Shown here: in pieces, positions 18,125 through 32,100 of the stretch | Layout: each line of letters starts with the position of its first letter | How positions within the stretch are numbered: the stretch's first letter is position 1 | From: Pagrus major | Lineage: Eukaryota; Chordata; Actinopteri; Spariformes; Sparidae | Direction of reading: 5' to 3' | DNA: 64,000 nt | Assembly: GCF_040436345.1 (NCBI RefSeq) | Contig: NC_133234.1 | Coordinates: 9,610,446 to 9,674,445 of the forward strand | Translations under genes and position numbers: made by a program | The notes under the pieces: model-generated | The model's input: only the letters and a program-made list of their open reading frames with translations | What the model was told of the DNA's origin: nothing | The model's database searches: none

Positions 18125-21100
18125 TCAGTGTTGGTTGTTGCACTTCTTCTCCAGAGCAGAGCTCAGCCTCTCTCCGGCACTGCTGCACGACTTGAGTGCT
18201 TCGCTGTTCCTGCAGATATTCACAAAGAATATAAAACAACAGGTTACTACAAACTGTTCCAAACTACATTCATGCTTTTATTTACAGTTTTCACAGTGCC
18301 AGAGAAGTAAGCCAAAACTTGTGAAAAGATCATCCTACTTCGATATGATGGTGTGAAGCAGCGAGGCGTGGTGCTGTGAGAAGTATTCCTGCTGGACGGC
18401 ATGCTCCAAACACAACAGCTGACCTGGGACCAGTGACACCTTTTTCAACTTCCCCTCTCCCTGAAACACCGAATGGAAAAGTAGAAACCTAAATAAACTG
18501 AACTTTAACCAATATTAACACTATTTAATATCAAACGGTGAAAGACAGGGAAGAAAACCCAGCAAGGATTAACGGTGCCCTAAAGAATAGCAGATGTGAT
18601 TGAATGGATCAGTTGGTTTTATCTTTTTAACTATGAGACAGGATAACATCATTGCGAACAAAAGAAATGAGCAGTAAGGTAGAGAAAGTGATGTACGTGG
18701 ATAGAAAGTGCCAATGAAAACAAGATACAAATCAGATTTAGCAACTACTTAATAATATGACATAATAAACACAAAATGATAATAACTAACTAAAGAAAAC
18801 ACATGTGAACAAAGTCTCTACAGTAGAGGAGGATTCTTCAGCACCTTGGAGAGAGCACATCACAGTGCTCTGGTGAATAAAATGTTCTGGAGGGAGACGC
18901 TGAACACATCATTTATCTTCATACATGTGTTGTTGTCACATCCTGTTAGCAGGAATCACTCTGACAGTATTACATGAACACAAAGTGTTCTGCACGTTAT
19001 GGTAAATGTTGACAGTCTCACATACGAAGTAGACCAGATAATATGAGTTATTACTGTATGTGTACAACTTTTATGTCACTTGAGTTTTTCCTATTAAAGA
19101 AAATTGGTGTCACATTTAAGTAATACAACATGAGAGTTGCAAACTATTCTAACTCTAATTTTACAGTTTGTGAACTGATCAATTTATAGTAAAGTGTGTA
19201 TAGTTTAGTGTAGCTATATGCTTAGTGGTGGTGATGTTGAAGTCATGTGAACGTGGAGTAGTTTGTTCATAGCTTAAACGTTAGCTTTTTACTTCTGCCA
19301 ATTTCAGTTACGCTTCAAAAATCCTAAAAGTGGTGTTCATCTGTGAGGATTATCATGCTGAACAAAATATGCAAGTTTCATAAACTTGTGTTTGCCCCAG
19401 AGCTTATTTTCAGCAATAATCCAAAATCCCATAGGCTTTTTGTCGAGGGAACGAGGGTGATGCTAATTTCTGGGTGAGCCTACAAAAATATGTCTTCCCT
19501 GCAGCACTCTACAGAAACGATTTGTAGACCTGACATTAATGTTTTCTAGAGATTGGGGGATTTTCCAAACTGAACAAATGCCGAACATATGAACACAAAA
19601 CTGACCTACGAGCTCAATCTTGTGGTAAATAAGACATATGGTGAAAAATAAATGTTTTTGCTACTACGTCCTAAAGCTTCACATGTACTTTTGTTTTAAA
19701 CAATAGCTCATAGTCTATAAAAGGCCCACTGTGGTTCCTGATTTATTTTCATGAATAAAAATATTTCAAAAACAGAGCAGGGGTACTTGTAGCAGCGCTG
19801 TACCTTGAGGAGTCCCATCCGGACCAGCAGCGTGGAGAGGAAGCAGTAAGACTGGAAGGCTGAAGCAAAGAGGAGCTTCTTTAACACAGCATCTGTGGTG
19901 GGACACAGTGATTTAGGACAGTCAACAAAGATGGCAGAGGCAACTCTCACAGCCAGGATAAAGAAAAGTGTTTGAGCAACTCGAAGAACAGTTCATACAA
20001 CAGTAAAATTTTGTTTGTTTTCAGAAGTAGCAGCGTTTTATTCACCAGTAGTTTCAAGGACAGCTATCTTGGTCTCTGGTTCCTCACTGTACAAAGAGGC
20101 GATTTTCAGAAGGACATCTGCTGCCATGTGTGGGTCAGATGGATCCACCTGATTAGAAAAAGAGTTTTATTAACAGGTCATATCAATACGCTTGGGAAAA
20201 AAACCTATTCTTGGACAATGCATTTAACCTATTCCTGCATACTGACACTTCATTCCCTTGTTTTAAATTCCTACCTGTCGACTGAGGTCTGTCCTCATCT
20301 CTCCCAGCTGAAGGAGTTTCTCTGCAGAGGGGCAGGTGAGGAAGGACATGATCTCTGCCTGAAGGAGGACACAAGGTCACAGTCAGAAACACAGCAGGAA
20401 CCCTGAACTAGAAAAACTGTCTGGTAAATACATTAACATAAAATGTGTCTATAACATATTTAAGGTGTCATCTTACTGGGCACTGTTGTTTTTCAGGACT
20501 GTCTTCTTTTCTTATGATTCCATTTTCCTTCACAATTTCATTGTCCTCCTCATCGTCTTCATTACAGTCATCACTGGCATCATCATCATCACCGTTTTCA
20601 TGGTCGTCATCATCTTCCTCCTCATCCTCATCATCAGGTTCTCCCTCATCATCGCTGTGGTTCAAAGATACTTCAAGTTATTTGTACTGAAGGAACCAAA
20701 AAGAGCTTCAGGAAAGATTAGTTTGATTGCATGACGTTAAACACACACACATTACCTGAGTGATGACAGCATGTCTCCTTTGTCCATGTTCTCCATAGCT
20801 TCTCTCAGAGACTCACAGCCCTCCTCTCCCAGACAGTTACCTGTTAAAGTCACATAAAGAATAATTTTCACCACCTTTACAACTGCTGATATTTTAGCTA
20901 ATTCCTTTGAGCTAATTCCCATTTCCACAACATTTTCACCATGTTTAACTATTTTCCAAGAATATTTCTATTCGTTGAAAACAAATTCCATAACTTCAGC
21001 AGGATTTTCATCAGGGACCCTCATTAGTTGAATTATTAGTTGATTAGTTCACTAGAAAGATTAGTTGGTTCAAGTTATTTTTATTTTATTAATGTACACA

Positions 21101-23815
21101 TTTAAATTACGTACTGACATAATTTACAGTGAAATGTCATGTCTTCCTCATCAAAAAAACAATCATCCCTTTCTAATGTTAACAGTGCCGGTTAACTCTT
21201 GTGTCTGAGATGTTTGCAGCCACCTAACACTAGGGGGCCAGTGGCTTTTTAAATATGGTTTATGATATGGATTTAATTGGCTCTTATAACGCAAGCAATA
21301 TTTTTTCAAATGATATAATAATGAATAACAATCAGTGTACGTACCGTTAAGATCGACTTTCTCCATATGAGGTTTGTCCATGACAGCCTGAGCCACCACA
21401 AGTGCTGCTGCCTCTGTGATCTCACCAAAGGACAGATTGAGCTCCTGAAGACAAGAAACAGAACAGAGCGCTGTGATTAGGCTGTGGAAAGAGAAGACAC
21501 ACACAGATATAAAGGCTGGACTTTGATGGTGAACTGACCTTGAGGATTGGTAGTCCCTCTCTGAGCACTGCGGCGAGGGCGATGGCTCCTTCAGAGCGGA
21601 CCAGGCAGTCACCGAAGTTGATCACTTGTACATTCCTCAGGTGTCTCAGAGCCTAAATATCGGACAGAAGACAACATGTACAGAAACAGTTTGGTTTAAA
21701 CACACTGGCTACATTTCTGCTCTACTTATAAGGATTATGTGACCAGGCCTCACCTGTGCCATGGCCAGCGTTCCCCTCTTGGTGAAGGTGTTGTCGTTGA
21801 AGTTGAGGACACGGAGCTCTGGGTTGTGTCGCATTGCTGAAGCTAACGCCATCACGCCTGCGTAGTTGATACCATTCTGGGGCATGTGGACTTCTTCCAG
21901 GCTGCCGATTATCTTACATGGTAAAACAGAGATGAATGTCAAATGTCTTGTTTTGTTTGACCAACAGCCTAAACTGCAAAGGTTTTAAATGTGCAGTGAA
22001 AGGAAACAGAGAAGCTGCAAAACCTCACATTTGAAAAGCTGGAAATAAGGAATGTTTGGCGATTTTGCACAAAAAAATGACAGAACAATTACTTGATTAT
22101 TAAATAGTTCCTCTGTTTATCAACTAATCAAATCAATTTCTGTTCTATTTGAAATGTTGCCTCAATTATCAGATGGTGTAAAAGTTAGTGTTTCATGTTT
22201 TCATTCTCTAAAAACATTAATGACACATATTAAAAAAAATACAGTGTAAATGAAGATTTTGCCAATATTATGAAAAAAAATATTTGAATGGAAAATACAT
22301 TGTGTTTTTCTCAATTGATAATACTTTTACTGTAACTGTAAATACACCTATATTACTAATATTTCTGAAGCTTTAAAATAAAAAAACTGATTTGTTAATC
22401 TGCTGTTAATCTGTGCATTAGTGCTTTCTACCTGGAAGGCCTTGGCCAGGGCACGGGCTCCTTCATTTTCCAGGCGGTTCCTCCCGGCGATGAACACTCT
22501 CAGTTTGAGTGGAGCTCCGTGCGCTGATGACTGTCTGTGGCACTCAATGAGGGCTTCAGCCAGGATCTACACAAACCATAGATACGAATCAGTGATGCAA
22601 GTCTTATTTTCTCCCAATTTGTTTGAGGACATCACAAAATTACTATATGAAGTTTGATATTTGGAGGTGCATGTGAGATATTAAGGCATTCAGCGCTGCT
22701 GCGGGCTCACCTTTCCTCCTCCGATCCCCATGCCACAGTTATTGAGCTTCAGCTCCCTCAGCGTGTGGCAGGAAGGGCTCTTCAGCAGCTGCTCGATTCC
22801 CTTCACACCATCCGGCCCAAACGCGTTATCGCTCAGGTCCAGCTCAGTCAGTCTGGCCCCTGAACTCATTAATGCACTGCCCAGGGACCTCTGATAAAGC
22901 ACAGAAAGGGAACATGTCAATCAGAAATATATAATTCACCAGTGTATGAATGTATGTGTACATAAAATCCCATAAAAACATGTGGAAATTTGAAGAAATG
23001 TGTATGCATCATGCAATCACACAGAATCTGCAATTCTCACCAGGGCTGTTGGGATTTCAGAGCGCAACCTTCCGGTGAACATGTCACTCCAGTAGCATCT
23101 CTGAAAGACACAAAGAGCTGTAAGAAAAGGAAAAGGTACTAACAGGAATGCTGAGTTTCCTTTGCTGAAAAAAATAAATAAAATAGACTGATAGTATCTG
23201 AAAGTATCAATACAGTAAGATTTATATTGTATTGAGCGATGGTACTTTTTGAGCTCTGACCAATTTGTGTGTATTTATTATGTCTTTTATCTAAACAAAC
23301 ACCTTGTTTTGTTATTTATGTTAACACTTGACACTGATGTGTCTGAGAGGTTTGTTAAATGAGATGGAGCACAGCATTGATGAAACATCTGAAGGATACC
23401 CAGCCCCAAGACTATCAGTACTGGTAATACCTTCACTGGTCTTAGGCTAGTTAAGGTAAAGCCAAGATTGAACTGAGGAGTACCTGGAGCAGGTCTTTGT
23501 TCTCCAGAGCCTTGGCGATAGCCCTGGCAGCATCCACTCCCACAGTGTTTCCCTCCAGGCGCAGAGCTCTCAGGCCCTGGTACTGCTCTATGTCACGGAC
23601 CAGCTCCTCCACTGTGAGCACAGATAACAGGTTGTCAGGTCTGAGGAGAAGACAGGGACCAGCCCTGATAACACAGAGCTAAACTATCTCTACTGCATCT
23701 GACCTGATGCTGCGTTGTCCAGCTTCAGTCCCTGGCCTTTAAAGCTCAACTCTCCATCCCCGACATGGGTCTTTGAAAGAGCATCCGCCAGCTGAGCGAT
23801 GTCATCTGAGGCCAT
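18125..23815 (-). CDS. rangap1: Ran GTPase-activating protein 1
   Basis: Spliced CDS of 577 codons; human is 587. Exons in transcript order: 23815-23704, 23611-23484, 23100-23041, 22890-22711, 22566-22432, 21912-21754, 21652-21539, 21444-21345, 20840-20756, 20654-20477, 20358-20275, 20148-20046, 19892-19804, 18460-18339 and 18209-18125. Phases all close. The N-terminal LRR domain ([60 protein letters not shown]) activates GTP hydrolysis by Ran. An acidic Asp/Glu stretch (exon 20654-20477) is shorter than in mammals. The C-terminal domain ends KKCNNQH. The motif L-K-G-E, formed across the junction of exons 19804 and 18460, matches the human LKSE SUMO acceptor that targets the protein to the nuclear pore through Ubc9 and RanBP2. 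A non-coding first exon ends at 24182. It is transcribed away from zc3h7b. Confidence 0.95.
22040..22160. repeat. Degraded copy of the 578-914 MITE family
   Basis: AATGTTTGGCGATTTTGCAC and ACTTGATTATTAAATAG followed by TCAACTAATCAAATCAATTT resemble the inverted end region of the MITE at 578-914. It lies in a rangap1 intron and is old. Confidence 0.4.
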
Positions 23816-23822
23816 AATGACT

Positions 23823-26107
23823 CTGTGGTACAGAAGTCAGACAATAGAGGAAAGGATCAGGATTTAGTAACTTCCTGAACATATGAAATGACAGAAATGG
23901 CTTTTATTTAAATCATCTAACTATAGCCGAGATCGAAAAAAAGTCATTAAATGATAGTTGACTCATTAAAAACAGATCATTATCTGACATCAGTAACGTT
24001 AGAAGAACTATCAACAACAGTCAGGGAAGCTATTTAGCCTCACCGGTGCTAGCTAACAGAGGGACCAACACGAGTAACATTCACAGCACCGGCTCAACTA
24101 CAAGTGCTCCATAGCGTGTGTTCTCGTGTCTGTCAGCCATTACAACAGTCACACAGCTCACGGTGAAGCACTGAATCTTACCACTAAGTGTATTTTCCAG
24201 GGCAGTGGTAGCGACAGGAACACACGCTGCTCCTCCGAGTAAGCGCGCCGGTATTGCTAAATCATGTGACGTCATGCTGCCCCGGTTTCTTTCTCGTGGA
24301 GTCTGTTGACGTCAGTTCAAATGAGTCTACAGGTGGTTTGGCGCCACCTGCTGTTACCTGTGCGAACACAGTCATCCCACTTTGGATTTATTATTAACTG
24401 ATAGATATTTTAATTCAGGAACGGATTAAAATTGTTCATTCATTCAGGTTAGTTCCGACACCGTGACTAATACTATTTAGGGAAGGAAATATTAAAGTAA
24501 TTGTATGTTTAATTGCACAGTAAAACCACACCCTGTATCCTTAATGTAATAACATGCAAGCAATCCCACTACTGATAAGAATCCAACAATGTTTAAAAAA
24601 ATTAAACCTATGATATCATGTTATTTTACAGGCTATGTATTATATTCCTGGCTTGGAGATCAGTATTTGTAATACGACAAACTGTATTAAACCACAACCT
24701 GTAATAAACTGTACTCTTGTAGAGTACACACTTGCTTTTTTTTCCTTTTCTTAATCTATAAGACATTAACATTTTGGTAATAATATAGCAAGGTGCATTT
24801 TATTTAAACAGGCATTTTGAGTGCAGGGCATATAATTGTAATGGAGTATTGTTACACTATGGTATTACTACTTTTAAAAGGAAAGAGTACTTCCCACACC
24901 TCTGGAGGAGACCGCAGCACATCTGGTGAACACTCAGCCCATCCTACACAGGGACACAGTTTCTGCTGCCCTCTCGTGGACACACTTCTCTTTGAAACTT
25001 GTTGCGAGCTGCATTGGCCGATGGACACAGCTAGCAGTTAGCTAGCTAGCTAACGTTAGCCAGTCAGTATCTAGCAGAAGTCGTAGCGCAGAGAAACTCG
25101 TGCTCCGTCCACATACCAATGACAGGGACACTAAACACACAAATATGCGCCGGGATAGAGACTGATATTTGGCTGGCTGCTTTTTCCTTTCTTTATCGCC
25201 AACGCTCTGTGAAGCTATCTCTGTTCTGAAAAAACTTAACTCTCGGTGAGTTGCCGTGCTATGTGAGGGCTTTAGCTGTTAGCCGGGGCTCTACTAGTAA
25301 ATCAAGTTAGCCAACTTACCTGGTAGCTAGTTAATCCTGGGTTTGTATGCATTGTAGCCACATATGTCAGCTAAACAATCAGTCTTTGTAAACAGTCAAA
25401 TCAACGATATAATGCGTGTGACTTCGAAGGGAGGCAAATATTTTTTGAAAGCCATTTTCGTTTCTTTAACGCTAGCTAAGCTAAGTTGGTGATTAGCATT
25501 TAGACTGAGTGAGCGTGTAGCGTTAGCCGGCTAATCCTACATACCGGTGGGTAAATTCATGTAGCATTAAACACACTTACGCTATTAACAGCCAGCCAGG
25601 TGCAAGTTGTGTATTTTGCATGCATTACTGTTGGTGTAAAGTTAGCGTTTGGTTGAAGTTGACAGTCTGTAAGCCTGCAAATTACACGCTAACGCTAGCT
25701 AAGGCTATCATTTCCTCAACATTATTGCTGCTTGCGCTTTAAATCTGAACCTAATGTTCACGTTCAGATGCCTCCTGCCAACAAAATCTGCAATTTTTTG
25801 CGTCAGATGTGTCGTGGAGCACTGTCATCCTTAAATGACCAACTGGGTTACGTTAAGCAGTAGCCAGCTTCACCGTTAGCTGTCCCCGCTGTTTTATTTA
25901 CGCAAGTCCGATGGTTGCATGGTGTGATGTAGTGGCAGGCCTTTGCTTGTGTAGGACGACTGCAAGTAGTTAACAGGTTTTGCAAACGTTATTAATAATT
26001 GCTGAACATAACGTTGTCCACCAGGAGACTAGAGGGGTACGTGGATTATCTGTGCTAAAAGTGGAGATTCAAACTGTTGCGAGTCAATCCTGTCGTTACA
26101 CCCTCAG
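23823..26107. promoter_or_regulatory. Divergent promoter region of rangap1 and zc3h7b
   Basis: rangap1 reads left: a 5' UTR exon ends at 24182 (donor AGTG|GTAAGA on the minus strand) and its acceptor lies next to the ATG at 23815. zc3h7b reads right: a 5' UTR exon ends at 25245 (CTCTCG|GTGAGT) and joins 26108. The two first exons are roughly 0.8-1 kb apart. The stretch has CpG-containing, GC-richer DNA near 24200-24330 and 25000-25250. The human genes are arranged the same way. Confidence 0.5.
24785..24900. repeat. 3' fragment of the AGTAACTAAGTAC-type repeat
   Basis: TTTTGAGTGCAGGGCATATA, then TGTAATGGAGTATTGTTACA and AAAGAGTACTTCC match the end of the repeat at 14145-15275. Only the 3' part is present. 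Confidence 0.45.
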
Positions 26108-26110
26108 GCT

Positions 26111-29100
26111 ATGGATCCTGATCGACAGAAACGAAGAGAGGAAATTCAGAAAGCAATGAGCTTCATCCAGTAAGTTAACAAATCATATGGGATTTTAATG
26201 TCTACTTTACAACCACTTGTACTGTCTATGGAGACGACTGACAGCCTTCTTATTTACTGTCCACAGGTCATCATTGCCCTTCCCAGAGCCAGAGAGTTAT
26301 GAGGTTTGCATCGATCCTTCTTATTCTCAAAGATGATGTCCTTTAACCCCCAAACTATGTGTAAATGAGCTCAGCCTTGTCATTTATCTTGTCCTCAATC
26401 TTTTTCTCTCTTGCTTCTTTTGTTCCCCTCTTTCTCTTTCTGACCATCTCATATTACCTTCCTGGTATTTTTGATGTCACCCTCTCCCTCCCTCTATCAT
26501 CCTCCTCATTATTAAATCTCCCTGACCTCCCTCTACGCGTTCCCATCAGGCATTTCTGACCCAGTTGGTGTGTAACTTGTTGGACGAGGGCAACGCTTGC
26601 TTTCGGGATGGGGACTGGCGCCAGGCGAGCCAGCAGTACGGGGAGGGGATCAGTGTTGCCCGTTATGCTCAGGCCGAGGCCCTCGTCATCCCCCACGAGC
26701 TGCTGGAGAGCCTGTATGTCAACAGGGCTGCTGCCTTCTACCAGACGGTGAGAGAGAGGGATGAAAGAGGGGATGTGTGGCTTGCAGATGCTCATGTGGA
26801 CAAATTGCAAACATAGTAGGGTAGCACTGCAACTACTGATTATTATTATTATCATTATTTATTAATATTGTCAAGATATATTGATTAATTGTTGATAAAA
26901 TGTAAATAAATAAATTTTAAAAAAGTGAGAAAATGCTCATCACAATTTCCCAGAGCCCAAAGTGACGTCTTCAAATGACTTCTTATGTCCAACTTACAGG
27001 CCAAAACCCAAAGAGTTAATTTACCACCATGAATGAGAAAGAAAAGCAGCAAATTCATACAATTAAGAAGCTGGAACCAGCAAATGTTTGACTGAATGAC
27101 TGAAACAGTTTATCGCTAATCAAAAAAGTTGGCAACTAGTAGTTAGTAGTACTAGTACAGCTGTACAGTAGGAAAAGTTTGTCAGTTCGACTTATCATTG
27201 ATCAATTGCTGGTAAACCAACAAAGTAAACAGTTTTTAAATTTTGGTGCAAAATTTGATGTAGTGTCCGAGTAGTTACTGTACTACTACTGTACTGCACT
27301 TGTTTTGTCTGCCATCATACTGGATTCAGGGTGACATCAGACAACACATGCTGAAATTGGCAAGTGAATCTAACACTAACCTGGTCGCTAATGTTATGAA
27401 CCTAAACAAGCCAGCAGCTCTTACCCTGACTTTTGTGGGGTAATAGCCATTTTAATCCCAGGTCGCTCCTCCCCAAGTGCAGAACAAGTTTCCCCTGATG
27501 CTATTATGCAGGCAGGGGCACCCTCGCTGCGTCCTAGGTTTAGCATGGCCAAGATGATTGGGATTGTTTAAAATAAATGTAATCAAGCCAGGATTACCAG
27601 AATGACAATTGGTGTAACAAGACCTTTCTCCATCGCTGACGGATGGCTGGAGAAAGGTCGGGTTATGCAAGACTAGGGTTGGAGCAAGGAGCCAAAATCT
27701 TTTTCTGACAGAAAACAGTGGTTTTAATGGGAAATGCTATAATTAGAGACACAGTATCTGTGATAGTGTTGGGGTGAACTATAGGCTTTTAGTCTGTGAA
27801 TGTGGTCTCATTTGTGGTTGTTGTATCAAAGTATCGTTACCAGTTTGACAGTTCTGTATGGATGTATCCCTTTTACCAGCAGGAAAGTCTTGCAGATCCG
27901 GTTTTCCTCTTGCATTAGACTCGTTGTTCCTTTAAACAACACATTACCTCCAAACCCCTTTGTACTCATCTTACTGTGTATCTCTTTTTGATTTTTTTTT
28001 GTCTCAGAGGGAGTATGAGCGGGGCATTCAGGACTGTGACAGTGCACTGTGTGTGTCAGAGGGCAGTCGTCGGGCTTTGTACCGCAAAGCGCTCTGCCTG
28101 AGGGAGTTGGGACGACTAAGAGAGGCCTATGAGTGTGGAACCAAATGTCTCCTCACAGCACCACATGTATGTCATCAACAGTAAACAAAATGTCAAAAAA
28201 TCAATGCAAATAAATGACTTTTTCCTAAATCATCTTGATGTTGTTAGAAATTACCTCTCGGTATTTCCCCCAGGAAATTAGTTAGAGGAGATGGTAAGCG
28301 CTTTAGCAGAAATTTGGCATAGAATCATGAATCTCAGTGTCAGTTTACATATTGGGTCATGGATATGATTTATTTGATAACTTGGACTACAATGTGTTTC
28401 TCATAGTTTACTTCTAAGTGAGTGAAACTTGTGTTTGGTAAGTGGGGTCTTGTTTTTGTGATCCATCTTCCAGGACAGGCAGGTGAGTGAACTGGCCCAG
28501 GATCTGGCCAATAAACTGGGTCTGAAGGTCCGTAAAGCTTACGTCAGCCCACAGACAGAGTCAACATCCACAGACGGGGAGGGTCATGGGGAGTCTTCCC
28601 CACCCACAGGAGAAGTAGGTGCTGCTGTTGCAGTGTAAAGTTACATACTTGGTGACTGAACGAGAAGCTAATCCTGTCTTGTGTTTTTTCTCTTCAGATG
28701 TCCTCCAATGGGCTGGAGTCTCTGGGTGACACTGGACCAGGTATGACAATCCTCCAACTGTTGTTCTGCTCCTACCCAGACTGCCATCTGTTTCCCATGT
28801 ACATTTCCTTCTCTACATTGCTTTTTTTTCATCCTCCTCAGCCGACCTGTCAAGTGCGCAGTGCATACCTGCTCCTTTGGCCACACCCATCCCAGTCAGT
28901 GATGACCCAGCGACCCCTGTGGTGAGCCCCTGCACTGACCTGTCAGAGAGCCCCAGCAGCCAGGCCCTGCCTCCAATGCCGTACTCTGTCCCTGTGTCGG
29001 AGCACATGGAGGATTGCAGCAGCAGTGTCATCAAGGAAGAGCTCGACAATCTGCTGGAGTGCATTCCCAAGAAAGTTAGTGAGGTGAGTGAGTGATGTGC

Positions 29101-32100
29101 TCATTGATTTCAGCACATCAGTTGGTCTTTTGTTGTTGGTAATCTGTAAAAAATTAGCAGGGCACATGTGTGTTTTTAGTGACTTTAGTTGGTAGGCCCT
29201 CTTCATGAAGTAATCTTTGCCACTGTCTTCTGGTCCAGAATCCAGTCCAGGGTGCTATCCCAACCAACCTCCCCAACACAGCAGTGGGTCTCCGGCCTCC
29301 GTACTCCCCGAGCCTGCCGGCCCCGTCACCTCAGCTTCCCCCAGCCTTCTTCAGCACCTCCATCAATGACATGGCCCCTCTGGAGCCTTACTCGCCGCTG
29401 GGCCAGCGGGACCAGGGCTCCACCCAGGCGCAGGACGCACTGGGAGGCTTCCCCAGCGATGGAGAAGGGAAGGGAGTCGCTGCTGGCGGGCTGGACTCAT
29501 TGTCTGAGTACACTCTCCCTGGTAAGTAACGAGTTAAAGTCTCAAGATGTTCTCGAGAAAAGTGTTGCGCTTACTTGTGTTGACATGTTGGTTGAATTGG
29601 ATGGCAGAGAGATGTGTATAATGTTAGACATTTTAAATCCAATCAATAATATATTGTTTGTGAGTTGACAGCACAATAACTTGTTGTACTAAATTACTTA
29701 GAGCACCTTTTTTTTCTGCTCAAGTGTATGCCTAGACTCTGACTTTTAGCTAAGCACACAGTATTGTTGTTAAAAGCAAAGATTATATATATAGATTATA
29801 TATATCATTATATAAAACATCTAGCTGTAACTGAATGCTGGTTTAAAGACACACAAGACCATCACAGTTTGTCTTGTTGTATCACTTTGATCCAATCATC
29901 CAGTCTTAGCTTGCTCATCCTCAGTTCCCAGAGCACAGGTCCTAAAGAGCTGACTCGAACCTGAGACGTGCGTCAGCAGAAGACAGTGAGTCAGCATCAT
30001 GACAATATGTCTGACATCAGTGTCCTTGTGTCTTGGTCTTCAGGGGGACGAGTGTGTCACAGCTTCATCCCTGGAATGCGCAACCACAGTGCTGCACATG
30101 CAGTGAGTAACAAACACACACTCATAAACATAAACAGTGTCTCATTAGTTTAATATTTTGCATCATGTCTTGCAGGGCAAACTGCTTTTTTTAAATTTAA
30201 AAATTTCTGATAGGCCACTAAGTAGCCATTGTGTTTAAGGTCATATCTCCATGTCCGCTTTGTCTTCCTCAGAATGGTCCAGCAGGGACCAACCTGTCTC
30301 TGCTCTCCAGGAATCCTCTGGCAGCCACACATGAGTTTCGGCAGGCTTGTCATGCCTGTTACAGCCGAATAGGTTTGTTCAAGTTGCTGACTTCTGACTC
30401 AGTTTGTATTTCTTGCCTTTGACCAGCGTGTCTTTTTCTTCATTTTTGACAATTGTTCATGATGGGATGTTGCAGCATTGCCATCTCCTTTGGCACACCA
30501 GCTGGGTTTGTTATATTTGAAATATCAAAGTCCTGTTTGTGGATGTATGTTAAAGTCCTAAAAAATGTAGCTGTTGCTTGTTTTACAGTGTAATTTATGC
30601 ATCTCCTTCCTCCTTTTTCCCTCAGGTCCACGAGTGATGGACTACAAGTATCAGCCAGAGGCAGCACACCGCTGCAAGAGGGATGTGCTGCTGTGCCGCC
30701 TCAAAAACACAGATGATCCCACGTGGAAGAGGATCCGGCCACGGCCTGCACGTAACAACTTTCTGGGGGCATTTGTACTCTGTAAAGGTATGTAAATATG
30801 TCAATAAAATACCTAAATGTATGTTGAAGGAGGGAAAATCAATTTGGGAAATGTCAAAAAAAATTGTTTATATTCTGTTTAAGTCTCTTTCCCTGGGTTC
30901 CACAGAGGTGCAGGAGCGTCAGGAGTGCCAGTATGGGGAGAACTGTACGTTCGCTTACTGCCAGGAGGAGATTGATGTGTGGACCCAGGAGAGGAAGGGC
31001 GCGCTGAGCCGAGAGCTGCTGTTTGATCCGCTGGGCAGCACAGAGAGAAGGGCGCTCAGTGTCACCAGACTGCTGCAGCTCCACATGGGCATGTTCATGT
31101 TCCTCTGTGAGGTGAGACCACAGTCTGTGTTTCTCTTGTTCTTTTTTGACCTCTTTCGACCAGCACTTTTTGAGCTCCAGCATCCCTGTCCTCTTTTAAC
31201 AGGAATGTTTTGACAGTAAGCCTCGCATCATCAGCAAACGCAGCAAAGAAAACTTAGCAGTGTGCTCAAACCTCACAGCTCGACACCCGTTCGACGACAA
31301 CAAGTGAGTGTGATGTGTGATGAGTTGTGTCTTGATTTTGCTGACAAAAGTGTTCAAAGTTGTATTAGAAGTGTGATGACACACATAGGATAAATACACT
31401 CAAAATGCCTTTTTTGTTGCTTAATGATTCCACAACTCTATGCGTTGCAGGTGCCTGGTGCACGTGGTGAGGTCAGCCAATGTGCGCTACAGTAAGGTGC
31501 GTCCCCTGCACCCTCTCTGCCAGTTTGATGTCTGTCGCCACGAGGTTCGCTACGGCTGCCAGCGTGAGGACAGCTGCTCCTTTGCTCACTCCGTTATAGA
31601 GCTCAAATGCTGGGTCCTGCAGCAGGATACTGGTAGGTGTAACACTCACATCAGGTGTCTTTTCAAGTGATGAAACATTGAAGGTTTTTACATGACTTTT
31701 CTCACTATTATCTCCTTTAGGTATCACCCATGAAGAGATGGTGCAGGAGTCCAAGAGACACTGGCAAAGGCTGGAGCAGAACGCACAGAAGCAGCAGAAG
31801 GTGAGGCAGGAAAGGGCAGTCAGACATTTAGATATCTGGCACTGTTTTTTGAGAGCGAGATCACACCTACAGTTTCACTCAGATTCTGTCATTGTATTTG
31901 GTTTGTTAAGATGCCTGCTGTCTCATCACAAGTAAAACATGGCTGCCAAATTTAATTTAACTAGATAGATTTACTCACGAGCTGCTTGTTTGTTAGATAG
32001 ACTTTTGTTACAACTTTAAGGCTCATGTTTCCCTCAAACAAAATGCAATGTTACGTTTTCTCAGACGGTTGAACAGCTGTCTCATACAGTCCATCTTATT

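Noticed and set aside
20445-20734. Plus-strand frames rich in Ser or Ile/Phe
   Set aside because: They are the antisense of the acidic Asp/Glu exon of rangap1.
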